64,000 nt of DNA, from contig OX336388.2 of NCBI GenBank assembly GCA_946902985.2, positions 1,216,292,609 through 1,216,356,608 on the forward strand, given 5' to 3'. Positions within the stretch are counted from its first letter, which is position 1, and every line of letters begins with the position of its first letter. The position numbers and the translations under genes are program-made. This DNA is from Meconema thalassinum (taxonomy: Eukaryota; Arthropoda; Insecta; Orthoptera; Tettigoniidae). Below are positions 12,515 through 23,962 of the stretch, in pieces. The notes under the pieces were generated by a model that saw nothing but the letters and a program-made list of their open reading frames with translations, did not search any database and had not been told where the DNA came from.

Positions 12515-15500
12515 CTAGAATTTTGATCGGAGGCTCGTCCCGGTCGGTTTCCCTTCCGGGGGGCCCTTGTGACCTCCTGCCGGGACCGGAACACAGCAGT
12601 GGCCCGTAGTCCCCTCCCTTAATACTAATTGTCGACATCCCCCTCTTAGTAATTAATATAGGCCTGCGCGACGGCGTTGCGAAGGAGCAAACGCCTCGCG
12701 CGGATATCCTTTCGGTTGTTCTTATACCTGCCTGTGTTGGCATTATTCGCCATTTGTCATTCATTTGCATTTAGTGCTGGGTTGCCCACAGAACCCCTGT
12801 GAGAGCTCGCCGCATTCCTCATTTACATCTCTGGCCGCCCGGTGCGTTACCATTTAAGCTCTGGAGACTCGGTGTCATCCATTTATGTGGGCACGGAGCC
12901 GAATGATCGCATTCATTCCATAAGCATTATTTATTATTCATTTGTTATTATGTATTAAATCGTCTTCACCTTGTCTTCCGGGACAAGGGCTTGGCGGATC
13001 TAGGATTGGTCCCGCTGAATCCTGGGACCCTGCTTCACTTCCGCGAGTGGAAGACTAACTCCCCGCCATAGGAGCTCTACTTAGGTTACGTGCTAACTAC
13101 AGTCTAGTCCTAATGTGGTCGTCTCTAGGTTCGTCTCTTGAGTCTAGTGTGGAGCTGGCTAATTCTCCTACTAGCCGTCAAAAGTCTCCCCTGCAAGTCT
13201 GGCTTCGATGACCGTGGCGCATAGTGGGTGTAACTTTCTCCGACAAGGGGGTAGGCTAGACACACCCTAGATCTTGACGTTTGCCCGCGCTAAGTCATCG
13301 ATGCTTCAACCTTACGTTATTCCGTCTTTAGTCTGGGTCAGGATCTGTTGGCGTCTGGCCCCGTCCCTGCCCTTCCGTGGAGCTTCTGCTCCCTCCGTTT
13401 ACATCTCATCACCATCCAGTGTGATGTCAGATTCCTTTCTTTTTTTTAAATAAGTGTGATATGTAAATAAGTTTGTGTGTACCATGAAATTATGTAAAAC
13501 TTTTAGTGTTCTGGGGTTGTAGGATCTCCAAAATGCAGTGTCTACTTTAGGCCCGACGGTGCCATGTCGGATTTCCAGCGGTAATGCCTTGGTAATTTCC
13601 TAGAGGTGTTAGTGGGTTTGTAGGGCGTTGGGTCCCTTGTTATTAGGATCCGGGGGTGTTATTTGCTGAATGGGCTTAAGGCGTGGTAGGAGGGGGTCGT
13701 GCATCGTTGGTCTCCATGTTAATGGTGGCCGGGAGCCGATGATGCTGCTAGGAGGTCTTTACAGTGAGTGGATGGGGTAGGTTTTTCCCAGGTGTGCAAA
13801 ATTTAAAAAAAATGCCATGCAGGTGTAATAATAATAAAATCCGTGGTATGTGGATAGGATATTCCATGCATGGGGATGGATATGATGCGTGTCCGCTCTC
13901 ACTTGAGGATAAAGCATGTGTCAAGTTATAATAAGTCTATGTCCCTTGCATGCGGGATTAGTTAATAAAAATACTTGTTAATATAAATGTGGCCTCATCT
14001 CTCTACATAGAGATGTGCATTACGCTTGATATTGTTTCCAACTCACCTCTAATACTCAGGTGTAGGCGTTTGGGGCCAAGGTGTAGCATACCTTAATTTG
14101 TTAGACGCATGAAGTCTATCAACCCCGATGTATATTTTGAAATGTAGTCTAGCTGTTTTTATGTGTCTGTATGTTTGTGTTGGATAGTGTTATAGGTGAC
14201 AGGGTATGTAGGGAGAAGGGTGCTGGAATGGTAGCCCGTAGTTGGTACCATAGCCATCCTGATGGCACTATCCATCTCTGCTCCTGTCGTGGTGTGTCAT
14301 CCTCTCTTAGTCGCGATGTGTTCTCTATCTTTCCTTGGGATGTACGCTGGCTAGGTTGAGATGCCATAAAGCATCTACCAGTCTGTGGAGTGGCTGTGGG
14401 TCTGTGATACCCACGTTGTGTAAAAATGTGTGTGTCTGTGGGCACCCCTCTCGGGCTGCCCTTTGGGATGTTTAAGTGCGGTGACGCTGTGACGTCACGG
14501 CCTAACCTGGTCTCCTGTTCATAATGTTCAGAACGTTGGGGTAGCATTTGATTGTAAGTGTGAATTGTCATAGCCTGATCGCCTGTAATGATTAAAAAAA
14601 CAAGAAAAGAAATGATTAGGGGGGGGGGGTTGTTCCCTCCTGGACGCTGTCTGCATCCGCTCCTGAGTGTTGGGCGCGTGTAGGAAGGAGGTGCCCGAGG
14701 CTGTAATTAGCGCGGCTGTGTGCGTGAGGTCGCGTATCGCAGACGTTCGCTGGCGCGTGGGACGTTATCGGAGAAGGCTTATCTCGTGTCGCGTGGCTAA
14801 TTGTCAGGTGTCGCTTATTGCGTGTTAACATCCTTGTAGACATGTTCCTGTATTCCTGAGATGAATCCGGCTCTTAGTATTTGTGCATTACTGGATGCAA
14901 AGCCTATTGTAATAGCGCTGAATCCTGTGTCAACATCCGTGTCACTGTATGTTATTATTGTTATTGTTTTCTTGTGCCAGTGTCATCATGTCTGCGTGTC
15001 ATTGTCACGTTTGGCTTCGATGAGAATGTATACCGGCAACAATGTTGCAACGCGCTGGAATTCGCTTATTCGCAACTCAGTGTTTTGTTGTATTTGTTTT
15101 AGCGTCCTTGTATACAGAAAGTCTCTAATGTTATGTATGGCGGCTGACGGAACATGACTTCCGCCACTGTCCGTATGTTGACATGTGTTTTGCATTTTAG
15201 GAGGGCCAATGTGTTAACCTGTCATACTTTCGCTCCCAAGCTTGTGTGGACTTTGCTTCCGCAATACCTCTGCTTTATGTAATTATCTATGATTTGTGTC
15301 TAGCAAGTCTATTGCCTATGTTCGGGGTAATCCAAATTTGCCATGATTTTTGGCCGTAGGGATGTGGTGTTACCTGTTTTGTGTGGGCGTTTGTTTGTGA
15401 GAGTGGCGTCCCCCGTATTCAGGTGTCGGGCGCTATGGTTCAAAGAAAAGTGTCTTGCGGTCTCCGTGGAGGCCTGGCGTTCCCGGTACGTCCCCTATTG

Positions 15501-17189
15501 GCAGTCCCGGGGTCGCTAATGCCCTACGTAGGCTATTGTAGCGAGTACCTTAGAACGAACCTACGCCCCTATATGTATGTTAAAGAACCTTCCTGTGTTC
15601 ATGATTGTGTGGCTCAATCGTTTATGTGCTTGTATATGGCATTGATGCAATGCATTTGCCACCTCTAGTGTATGTTTAAAGCGTGTACACAGTAATCATA
15701 TGTCATTCATATACATATAATTTAAATATTCTTATGCCTATCTTCACTTTTAGCAATACTCTATGGGGCACAGTGTCTGTATGGGACCCTATGGTTTTTT
15801 CTGTATGGGATTGTGCATGCATGCTGTTTGTGCGATGCTGCCCGTGTAATTGTCTGTCCTCGCGTCCATATTCCTGGTTTAATTCGGACGTACTTGAGGA
15901 TTGCCTTAATTTTGGCCGGTTTCCGTCCAGGTGGGAGTGAATTTTCCCCTGTCTGGTGTCTAGTCGCGCTGGCTGAGTTTCCTGACTTTCCATTGTTGAA
16001 AACCCCGTGTGTTGTATGTAACTGATCTTTCGTCGGTCGCCAATTTTTTGTTTTCCACTGCGTCCGATTTTATTGGGATTTTGTGCGTCCCTAGTGTGGC
16101 CTCTAATCGTGTTGTCGCGCCAAAAATGGCATTGGCTAGCTTCCTTTTTGGCACGTTTGTATCGTGTTTCTGTGCGTGCGCATATGCCTTAGCCTAATGC
16201 TTAGGTTAATGCCTCGGGAACACATTTTTTGTGTTTTATGTACCATGGCGTGTATTGTATGTTTGAGATACGTGTGCGAAAATGTACGTTAGTGTGAGTG
16301 TTTTATGGAATTCGGAACGACCCTCGTACCTTAAATTCGGGAGCTATCCGGCTTTGAAAATGGTGTGAATGATTGTGTATGTTACAGCTGGAGTGAAAGC
16401 ACTCCTAGCTTGTCTGATATCTGCGAAGGCCGGCTGTTCCATTACGTCTTATCGCTGACTGGCGATAGTGTCAAGTTTCAATGGCGTGGGCAGTATCTGC
16501 TGTAGTCTAGCGGTCTGCTTATTGCATGTGTTAAGCACGTATGCGTGGGTTTGCTGACACGCTTTTCTATTGTCTGCATACACGGTGTGCCTTTGGCTTC
16601 TCGCCATGTAAAAGACCCTACCTCTGTTCATATATTGTGTGTCCCCAAATTTTGTGTTATTGTAGCCCTGGTGCGAATATATTCCTGTTAGCGTGACTGT
16701 CCCTTATCGCTGTATCCTGTAATTGGATGGCTACCCGACCTTGCGCTCCTGGTATTCAGAAGGTCGCGGGTTTGAGACCGTCTTTGTTCAGGATGATCAT
16801 TCCTGTTGCCCTTTGGGCCTGTGTCTCTGTGACAGTTTTGTTAGTGTTTTCGTCTCTTTTTATGATAATTGGATTTACTGTGCGACTTCAAAAATAAATG
16901 CCAGTATTTTCCCCTGAACTGTGAGTGTTATCCCATGATATTTACGCTTAGTTTGAGTGACATCATAGGGGACAAGAAAAATTCCTGCTATGGTCAGTGT
17001 AAGAAATAACGTACACCTATGGGTTAAGTATATCTGTATGCATGCAAATTGTACAGTTTTGTGCATGTGTTTTTGTGTGTTTACCCTCTACAGGGGTAGA
17101 ACCTGTCTTTTGTGTTAATTGTAGTGTACGCACCCCCGTGAGAGTCTTGGGAACATTTATCCATGGGCTTGTGCGGTCAGTGAATGTCA
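12515..17189 (-). other. LTR-2 body, central part, non-coding or badly decayed
   Basis: Minus strand A/C-rich. Minus-strand ORFs at 14149-14571, 14616-14843 and 15703-15993 have low-complexity composition and no recognised domain. No reverse transcriptase or integrase motif was found in either strand's listed frames. A tRNA-like B-box, GGGTTTGAGACC, occurs at about 16768 and a G run at about 14620-14630. Confidence 0.5.
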
Positions 17190-17816
17190 CTATTGTGCGC
17201 ACGCCCTCGCTCGTCGGGGTGAATTATTGCGCCCTGTTATGAAGGCATAGGCCTCAGGTTCCCATTGAGGGGCTTCTTTACTGTCTTTCAGGGGTGTTTT
17301 AAGTAAAGCAGGCCTAAGCCTACGTTCCCCGTAGTGCCTGTTAATATGCGTAGGTATGCTGACGCCTGAAGGGCTGTGTTGGCTCTTTGCTGCCCTTTTA
17401 GTGTCTGTGCGCGTGTATGCCCTCCTGTCTGCCTGGCCGCGTGGGGTGGGCAGTAAAATTTTCCTTAAACCCCGTGCACTTTGTTGCGGAGGCAGGATAG
17501 TGTGTAAAGGCGTGTGTGTGACACCCTGGTGAACTGTAAACAATCCCCCTGTATGACTCTGCACTGGGGATGCACATGTTAGTGTCCGCTTCCGCTCTGG
17601 CGAAATTGCCCTCTGAACTGGCGGTAAGGGTCGTGTATTTGTCTGTGTGTGCTCTTGCAATGTATTGGAGGGTAGTCTGACCGATTTCTGGCCTATGGCC
17701 ACGGCAGACTCCTTCCTTTGTGTGGCGGTACGTGTCGAGAGGGACATCCTCGCGAATTGCTGAATTAGCGTATCTACGCCTATGTCCTCTCTAGGCTGGG
17801 CTGGAGGCCCTGCCAT
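17190..17816 (-). CDS. Gag-like ORF 2 of LTR-2 (unrecognised)
   Basis: This 208-residue ORF on the element's coding strand is rich in T, P, R, S and Q and basic overall. It has no zinc knuckle or protease motif. It starts just downstream of ORF 1 after a short frame-disturbed stretch. By position (first coding region after the 5' leader) and composition it could be part of a gag or nucleocapsid-like protein. I do not recognise a family, so this role is an inference from position. Low-complexity chance coding in A/C-rich DNA is the main alternative. Confidence 0.35.
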   Translation of the reverse strand: MAGPPAQPREDIGVDTLIQQFARMSLSTRTATQRKESAVAIGQKSVRLPSNTLQEHTQTNTRPLPPVQRAISPERKRTLTCASPVQSHTGGLFTVHQGVTHTPLHTILPPQQSARGLRKILLPTPRGQADRRAYTRTDTKRAAKSQHSPSGVSIPTHINRHYGERRLRPALLKTPLKDSKEAPQWEPEAYAFITGRNNSPRRARACAQ

Positions 17817-17890
17817 GAACTAAAAAATGGCCTTGTTGGCTTGGAGCTCCTGATATTCTTCCCAAATTTGGGCGTACTGCCTATTGAGGC

Positions 17891-18343
17891 TTATGGCCTG
17901 TTCGCAAATTGCCGTGTTTGTGTCCTATACAGTTCTGTGGCCACCAACAGGAGGCACGCCTGTTCGCGAATAAGCTCCCTGTATTGGGCATGTAAAATCG
18001 TGTAGTGCACCCATATCCTTTCTAAGGTTGCGTTATCCATTATAGGGCCATGTGTAGTGATTACTCGGTTATATATCCTGTTCCTTCGGACATGGCTCCT
18101 GTTGAGGTGTTCGTGTATGATAGTTAAATGTTTGTGTGCGCATCGCAATTGTGCTGTCCTACCCTCTGACGGGGTGCATGGCTGCTTGCCCTGTATTGCT
18201 CCAACCTTTGTCTGGAGTGTCCGTATTTGTGCCTGTCGCCTTTGTATATGCCTCTGGCACCTTAGTAATAATGTGAATAATATTGGTGTACCCCTATTGC
18301 CTCTATGGCTTACAATCCCTGTTGCTTCTGCATATGGTGCCAT
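17891..18343 (-). CDS. Gag-like ORF 1 of LTR-2 (unrecognised)
   Basis: This 150-residue ORF begins about 235 bp inside the 5' end of the internal region. It is predicted to be helical and rich in Q, R, H and L. In the next frame, just past its end, a stretch of Q/E/A/L-rich helix-like coding continues toward 17825, which suggests a frameshift near 17925 inside one original protein. No known domain is recognised. Its location right after the leader is where gag lies in LTR elements, and that is the only reason for the label. Confidence 0.4.
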   Translation of the reverse strand: MAPYAEATGIVSHRGNRGTPILFTLLLRCQRHIQRRQAQIRTLQTKVGAIQGKQPCTPSEGRTAQLRCAHKHLTIIHEHLNRSHVRRNRIYNRVITTHGPIMDNATLERIWVHYTILHAQYRELIREQACLLLVATELYRTQTRQFANRP

Positions 18344-18577
18344 TCTGAGTTAAGGGTGGGTATAAAAAGAAATGTGTGTGAGTTTTCTGATTCTTTCCAT
18401 GGGGGGTGGGGGGGGGGGGGTTGAGTAAAATTTCCCTTGTGTTTCTAGAGTGAAGGGAAAAAATAATGCTTTTTTCCCAGAAAAAAAGTTTTAACTTTTG
18501 CTTGGCTGCGTGCGGTACGGATCGCTCTACCACGGGGGCTCGTTGTATGAGTCCCTTACCCTTATTTTGCGTGGTAG

Positions 18578-18591
18578 TGGCGCCTCCACCA
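18578..18591 (-). promoter_or_regulatory. Primer-binding-like site of LTR-2
   Basis: On the minus strand TGGTGGAGGCGCCA begins four bases after the 5' LTR. It differs by one base from the site in LTR-1. Further leader sequence also resembles LTR-1, including a CAGCCAAGCA motif followed by a T run. This shows that the two elements belong to one lineage and gives the orientation. Confidence 0.65.
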
Positions 18592-18595
18592 AATA

Positions 18596-19462
18596 TGTTT
18601 TATCCCTTGGTTGGGGGTTGGGAAAAACACGGTAATGTTAGTGTGCTAATTTTGAAGGTGCTTCCGGATGAGAGTAGCTTCCCGTGATTGGGAGAGACTA
18701 CTAATGTAGTGTGTTGGTGTGAATGCTTGATCTATTGGGGGCGTCCCTGCAGGATGCAATTATCTGCCAGGGGATGAATGTCTAAGTGCAGGCTGCTAAC
18801 CTAGCCTGCCAGCTGAGTGGAATGAGCAATCCAATGAATGTGCCGAGTCAGTGACTCGACGCTCTGCTGTCGCGTGCTCGAGTACAATGAAACCTGATGA
18901 TGTAATTACTGGCCGCTACGGTCAGGGGCACTTATGGCTAAGGTCAGGTTGGGTATGAGGATGTAAAGTGGAGTGTAATTAGTAACAAGCGTGTAGTTTA
19001 CTGACCATGTATTTATTGGCCAGTTGATGTAATGTGATGTTCCTCTTGGGGAGTTTAAACAAATATAAATGTGGTACAATTTGTAAAGTGTTAGGTTAGG
19101 TGTTTACAAGAATAAAGGACTCTGAGCACAAACTAGATCTCACCTGGTGAAGAGCTGGAACGGACGTCGGGCAGGGCCGCTGGCGAAGAACAGAGTAGAA
19201 CAGATAATCCCTCCTGTCCGGGTTCCATTCTTATACGTTTCGGCGCTGCTTGGTCAGCATTGCATCAGTGTAGCTGTCCCAGATAGTTGTTAGTGTAAAT
19301 GTTTATGTGTGTTTTGCAAGCTGTTCGCTAACCTCCTAGGCTTAGGTGGTCGCCGCTTGCTGTGTAGAGATATGTTCTGGAATTATAGTGTTTCCAGTTG
19401 GGGTGGTTTTGGTAAATGATGGCGGGGTGGTTCTCAGGGGGTACTGTCCCCCGGGCTGTACA
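18596..19462 (-). repeat. 5' LTR of LTR-2
   Basis: 867-bp direct repeat of 8074-8945. The flanking base quartet GTTC at 19463-19466 matches 8070-8073. Confidence 0.9.
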
Positions 19463-19530
19463 GTTCATAATCTAACTGCTAAGCATATTAGCACCGTAAC
19501 ATCATCATTATTATTATTATTTGTAAGGTT

Positions 19531-19760
19531 ATCTCTCTATATATAAAAATGAAAGTTTGTCTGTTTTTTCTGAATTTACACGAAAATTTGAGTTATTAAC
19601 GCGTTTCAGACTGTTTTATGACGGTTGCGCGCAAAAACATTTTTTTCTGTCTGTCTGTCTGTTTACAACTTTGCACGCGCATCACTCGAGAACGGCTGAG
19701 TGGATCAACGTAAAAATTGGTACAGATGTCCATCAGAGGTACAAAAGTAATCATTGATGT
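19531..19760 (+). repeat. Helentron/Helitron-like leader motif (tentative)
   Basis: The stretch has a TATATATAAAAATGAAAG motif, then a (CTGT)n run, then CGCGCATCACTCGAGAACGG followed by a GGATCAACG stretch. This order resembles the conserved 5' regions of some arthropod Helentron-type repeats that I know. No Rep/helicase ORF is present in the window, so the assignment rests on motif resemblance only. The ORFs here are shadows. Confidence 0.3.
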
Positions 19761-21850
19761 AACTGTTCTCCATACCTCTCATAAAAGAGGGCCTACCCCC
19801 TTAATATGCATGCTGAAATGGGCGTAGAAAGACGAGACAAAGCTCATTTTCAGCGTCTCGATGTGAGAAACGAAACTCGGGAGCCCTACGGGCCCCGAAA
19901 ACCACATTTAAGGTCCTAAAACCAACAGTTTTTGAGATATACCCATAAAACTAATTTCATTTATTAAGCTATTGAAAGAATGCAAGCCGGTAACCATGGC
20001 TACACAATCTCAGAAGCCCATCTACTGTATTTCAGTAAGACGCAATGCCATTCCAATTATTACATTACTGTGAACGTTCGCAAACGGCTATAAGTTTATC
20101 ACGGAACAAACTTAAGCTGTACAATTCACCAATACGTATATAATGCGCTTAAGGGGGTCAAGGGGTACTCTTGAATATTTTCACGTGATTTACACGCGCG
20201 GATGTGGTACTAAAGGTCTATTATATCCCTATATTATTTAATTATTATTATGATTAATATTATATTATGACGTACAAGGACGAGACAAAACTCATTTTCA
20301 GCCCCTCGGTGGCTTGGAGGCTACTATGTTTTAAGGCACTAAAACCACGTTTCTGAGATATTCTCAGAAAACTAATTTCATTTAATAAACTAATAAATAG
20401 ATGACGAGTACACAAGAAGACCAAATCAGGAGCTATATAGATAAACTGAGAAAATCACAGATGTGGCCAGGAAGAGACGTCTGGCTTTCTACGGACATGC
20501 CTCATGGATGAACCCAACAAGACTAACCAACCGGCTTCTCAACTACTGGGGGAATTGAAAGAGGGTGACACCGCGATAACAGTAGTTAACAAGGATATCC
20601 AAGAACTGAAGATAATGGAAAGTGATATTAGCAGCCGATCACATCTCAGAAAGATACTTAAACAGAAGAGTTTTCAGGACAGACCAACCTGTAAGAAAAC
20701 CGGCATCATCTGGACAAAAGAGAGAAAGGAGAAACATAGCCAGAGAATGCGCGAATATTGGGCAAACATCAAGTCCCTCGCCAAGCTGAAAAGTTAACCG
20801 TCGTGGTCCTTAGCTGGCCCATCCGAAAGAAGAAGGACAAGAAGAAACTAATGAAGTAATGCAAGCCGGTAACCATGACAACAGTAGGCCTATCACAAGA
20901 GGTGACATATAGTTTTCCATCTATTTCTGTAAAACGCAATGCCACTCAATTTATTAAAATTCTGTGAAAGTTTGCAAATGGCTATACGGTTATCGTGGAA
21001 TCAAACATAAAATTCAACAATGCGATTAAGGGGGTCAAGGGGTACCTTAGAATTTTTAAATGCAACTTACACGTGCGATATGTTGTACAGAAGGTATATT
21101 ATATCTCCAAACAGCAACATTATTTTCAAACACTCCTGGATTGGAATAGTGTCTTTTTCAGCTTTTGGGAATTTGGGCCATTGGAGGCTAAAAATCCCGA
21201 ATTTTCATGCACCACAAGCCTTTATAATTTATTAAGGGGGTCTTCCTGGGGGTGGTGACTTTCCACAACGGTGAGAGTCAGTTTTAATTTGACATATATT
21301 GCGTTTCGTCTACGAGGGTTTCAATATTATTTTCACGTCAGGAAGTACAAGTTGGATTTAGTTTGAGAGCACATTTTAACTAATCATATTTTTGTCGACA
21401 AACGGGTTCATCGTGAAGATGATTTTGTTTGATACTGTGTGGTTGATATATCTTTATGTTTATGTACGCCTATAATTCATGTTCGGGTGCTTGGAGCATC
21501 GTAAAATTAGGTATTTTAACAGTGAGTCAATACACCAATCACTTATAAACTCTACAACGTACTTCTCATAGAAGGGCGGGTATAAGGAACAACTTTTCAA
21601 AATACATGCTAAAATAGGCGTAAAATAAAAATTATCCTAGAAGGACGACCAAAGCATATGTTGCGCTTCTCAATGTGTGACACAAAACTAGGGAGTCTAT
21701 AAAGGGTCTCCGAAAACCACATTTTATGGCCCTTACATTAACAGTGTCTGCGATGTACCATGAAAACTAACTTCGTTCTGATAAACTTATGAAGGAATGA
21801 CAAGCCCCTAACCATTGCAATAGTAGATCAATTGATAACGTCTGGTTGTT
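19761..21850 (+). repeat. Degenerate repeat block with three related units
   Basis: Three diverged stretches share an order of motifs: a CTCATAAAAGAGGGC-like start, 'gaaatgggcgta', 'gacgagacaaagctcatttt', 'aaaaccaca...', 'aaaactaatttcatt' and 'aatgcaagccggtaaccat'. They lie at about 19780-20230, 20265-20400 continuing at 20855-21100, and 21565-21840. The second is split by a LINE fragment. Together with 19531-19760 they form an insert in LTR-1, since the A/C-rich body resumes near 21950. I do not recognise the family. Confidence 0.5.
20404..20850 (+). pseudogene. 3' fragment of a non-LTR retrotransposon ORF2
   Basis: Translated in mixed frames, the segment shows the C-terminal tail typical of one insect LINE group. 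An R-K-R-R-L-x-F-Y-G-H-like stretch (about 20470-20500) and a W-T-K-E-R-K-E-K-H-S-Q-R-M-like ending precede a GTGGTCCTTAGCTGGCC stretch and an AAG-rich 3' end. The 97-residue ORF at 20504-20797 covers only part of it. Frames are broken and the 5' portion is missing. It interrupts the second degenerate repeat unit and so postdates it. Confidence 0.5.
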
Positions 21851-23635
21851 AATACCGAAGACCGTTCGAAGAGCGGGTATTTCTGCTAGTCAGGCATAAG
21901 CACACGAAAAGCCAAGATACTCGACCAAGACTAGTGAAGCAGAACATAGAAACTATGATTTCTACTATTATTAAATAGCTCCATATCGACATTTAGGGCT
22001 AGCCACAGGGCAGCAACCCTAAAATAAGTCTTTAATTATTAATACCACACCTTACCCCCACCCCCTATAATTAAACATTACTCATATGAGGGACAAAAAG
22101 ATCACTATTAATAATATTTAAAGAGGTACCGAATTTGGACCAAGACCAGTAGGTTAACATTTAAATAGTGACAGGTCATATCTAATTAACTACACTTTAA
22201 ATTAAAAAGAAATTACGGTAGAGCGAGATACAGATATTAATAATATATACTTAACAACTTGAACTTTGAAATTAGACAAGCAGGCTTTAGCAATCGAGCG
22301 ACACTATACTAACGAGAGAGGACAGACGCGGAGGGAGAGAAGAAAAATAACTACCCCAGAGCAGAAATAAAAAATAGCGCGAATGATAACACTTAAATAA
22401 ACGATAGCAAGTATACAAGATACAATTAGGCTACCAATTAGCAAAGGATGAAAAGCACGATGAAGGTTTCCAATACGCATAGGTCAAGCACCGATGATTA
22501 ACTCGCCTGGAAAACACCTATTCACATAGCACTAACACTAAGCGCAGAAATCCAGGATCAAGAGGGGACAAACGTTTCAGTCGCATCTCAACAAGCGCCA
22601 TATCCAAATTCCCCAGAGCCACTACACGTAAACAAAAATACAACACATTGCCCATTACTCCAACCTTACAATAATTATGCCAACAACAAAAAGGGCATTT
22701 CATCAACAAACAGAGGGGTAGCTGCATCTCACCCCAGACGCACAAAGCTCGCACCCAAAGATGGACGCACGGAATTAACAAAAACGCTTGATATATGCAT
22801 AATGGCTGAAGAAATACTAACAAAAATACCATATTAACATAACTAAAACACCTATATTTTTAATTAATACTTCCCGCATGGAAAGTCCATTTTAACAACC
22901 CTTTATCCCCACCCGGAGCACTAAATGACACATGCACAAACTCCTACAAGAAGCATGCATCCCCGGTAACGAAAGTCCTGAAAACAAAAGACAAAGGCCC
23001 GAGAATATAGAGAAAAAGGCTCAATAAGATTCCATCCCAGCCTGCATGACAATTACCCACTAATAAACCCATGCATGTGCCCGAAAGTAACCAGATACTA
23101 TCACCCCATTGCAACCCATGCAGGTATCCAAAAATGACCTACTAACGCCCTAGACCTTATATAAGAGATATCAGCGTGGAAATCCGTTGAGCTAAATGTG
23201 CAAAGCAGCACGTTCAACTTCACTGCCCAACATCGGACACTATTCAAGACATCCCACACTATTCACTACATGCCACGAGAATCCCACTCCTAAAAGAAAA
23301 AGAAAAACCTGAGAGTGCACAAGGTACTTAAGTATAAAGTTATAAGGGCAGTACCATGGAGGAAGGGAACAGACCACAGACCGGTTAGGGACGAACCAAC
23401 CACGGATAGGGGCATAGCCAACTCAATTTCCGACGCGACGTTCAACCCTCACATTAGGTGACATCGGCCATACTGTGTGACGACGCCTTTGGAGGCTAGC
23501 CAGATGACCCACCAAGACGACCCATAATGACGCCGACCCATTAGCTAGTAAGTTAGTTAGTCTATAAGGATAAGTAACAGGCACCATTGCGAGGTTGCCA
23601 AGTTCTGTATGCGAGCAGGCGAAGAAGAAAAAATG

Positions 23636-23800
23636 ATTATAAATGAATTTTCCGCGATGATATAAATGATTTCCTGGCCGTAAGACCAACTGATCCTCGG
23701 CGGTAAGACCAGTGACCAATGATAAATGATTTCCGGGCCTGTAGGTCCAGTGACTTGCGATAAATATAAATGATTACCCGGCCATAAGTCCGGAGAGGTG
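23636..23800 (+). repeat. Minisatellite, GGCCGTAAGACC-type units
   Basis: Units of roughly 40-60 bp repeat the pattern 'ataaatgattnccnggcc' followed by 'gtaagacca'. At least three imperfect copies lie between 23647 and 23795. No coding role is visible. Confidence 0.6.
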
Positions 23801-23867
23801 ATTTAAAAATGAATATATGCGACAAATGAGCGAAACGGCCTATAAGATCATAACTGCGGAAGTCCCG

Positions 23868-23962
23868 GGAAGACATGTCAAATAAGTAGGAGACATATCA
23901 AATGATTAGAGAAGACATGTCAAATAAGTAGGGAGGACATGTCCAACCGATAGGAGATATAG
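23868..23962 (+). repeat. Short tandem repeat of about 21 bp
   Basis: Four imperfect copies of a GACATGTCAAATAAGTAGG-like unit lie back to back, directly after the previous minisatellite. Confidence 0.65.

Larger units (their letters stand above)
8074..19462 (-). mobile_element. LTR-2: LTR element inserted in LTR-1 (minus strand)
   Basis: It has two LTRs of 872 and 867 bp with TG...CA ends, flanked by the 4-bp TSD GTTC (8070-8073 and 19463-19466). On the minus strand the leader after the LTR at 18596-19462 resembles the LTR-1 leader, and a purine tract precedes the LTR at 8074-8945, which sets the orientation. The body is 9.65 kb; a 1.46-kb Tc1 element lies in it. Two gag-like ORFs lie near the 5' end (17190-18343). 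I see no protease, reverse transcriptase, integrase or envelope. It is non-autonomous as it stands and related to, but distinct from, LTR-1. Confidence 0.85.

Noticed and set aside
14149..14571. 140-residue minus-strand ORF as a possible LTR-2 protein
   Set aside because: No recognisable motif and low-complexity composition; kept only as part of the body description.
22518..22832. 104-residue minus-strand cysteine/leucine-rich ORF
   Set aside because: Antisense of the A/C-rich LTR-1 sense strand, composition-driven; the plus frame is also open but has no domain.
23636..23962. CRISPR-like array
   Set aside because: Units are contiguous, imperfect and without regular unique spacers; the context is eukaryotic.
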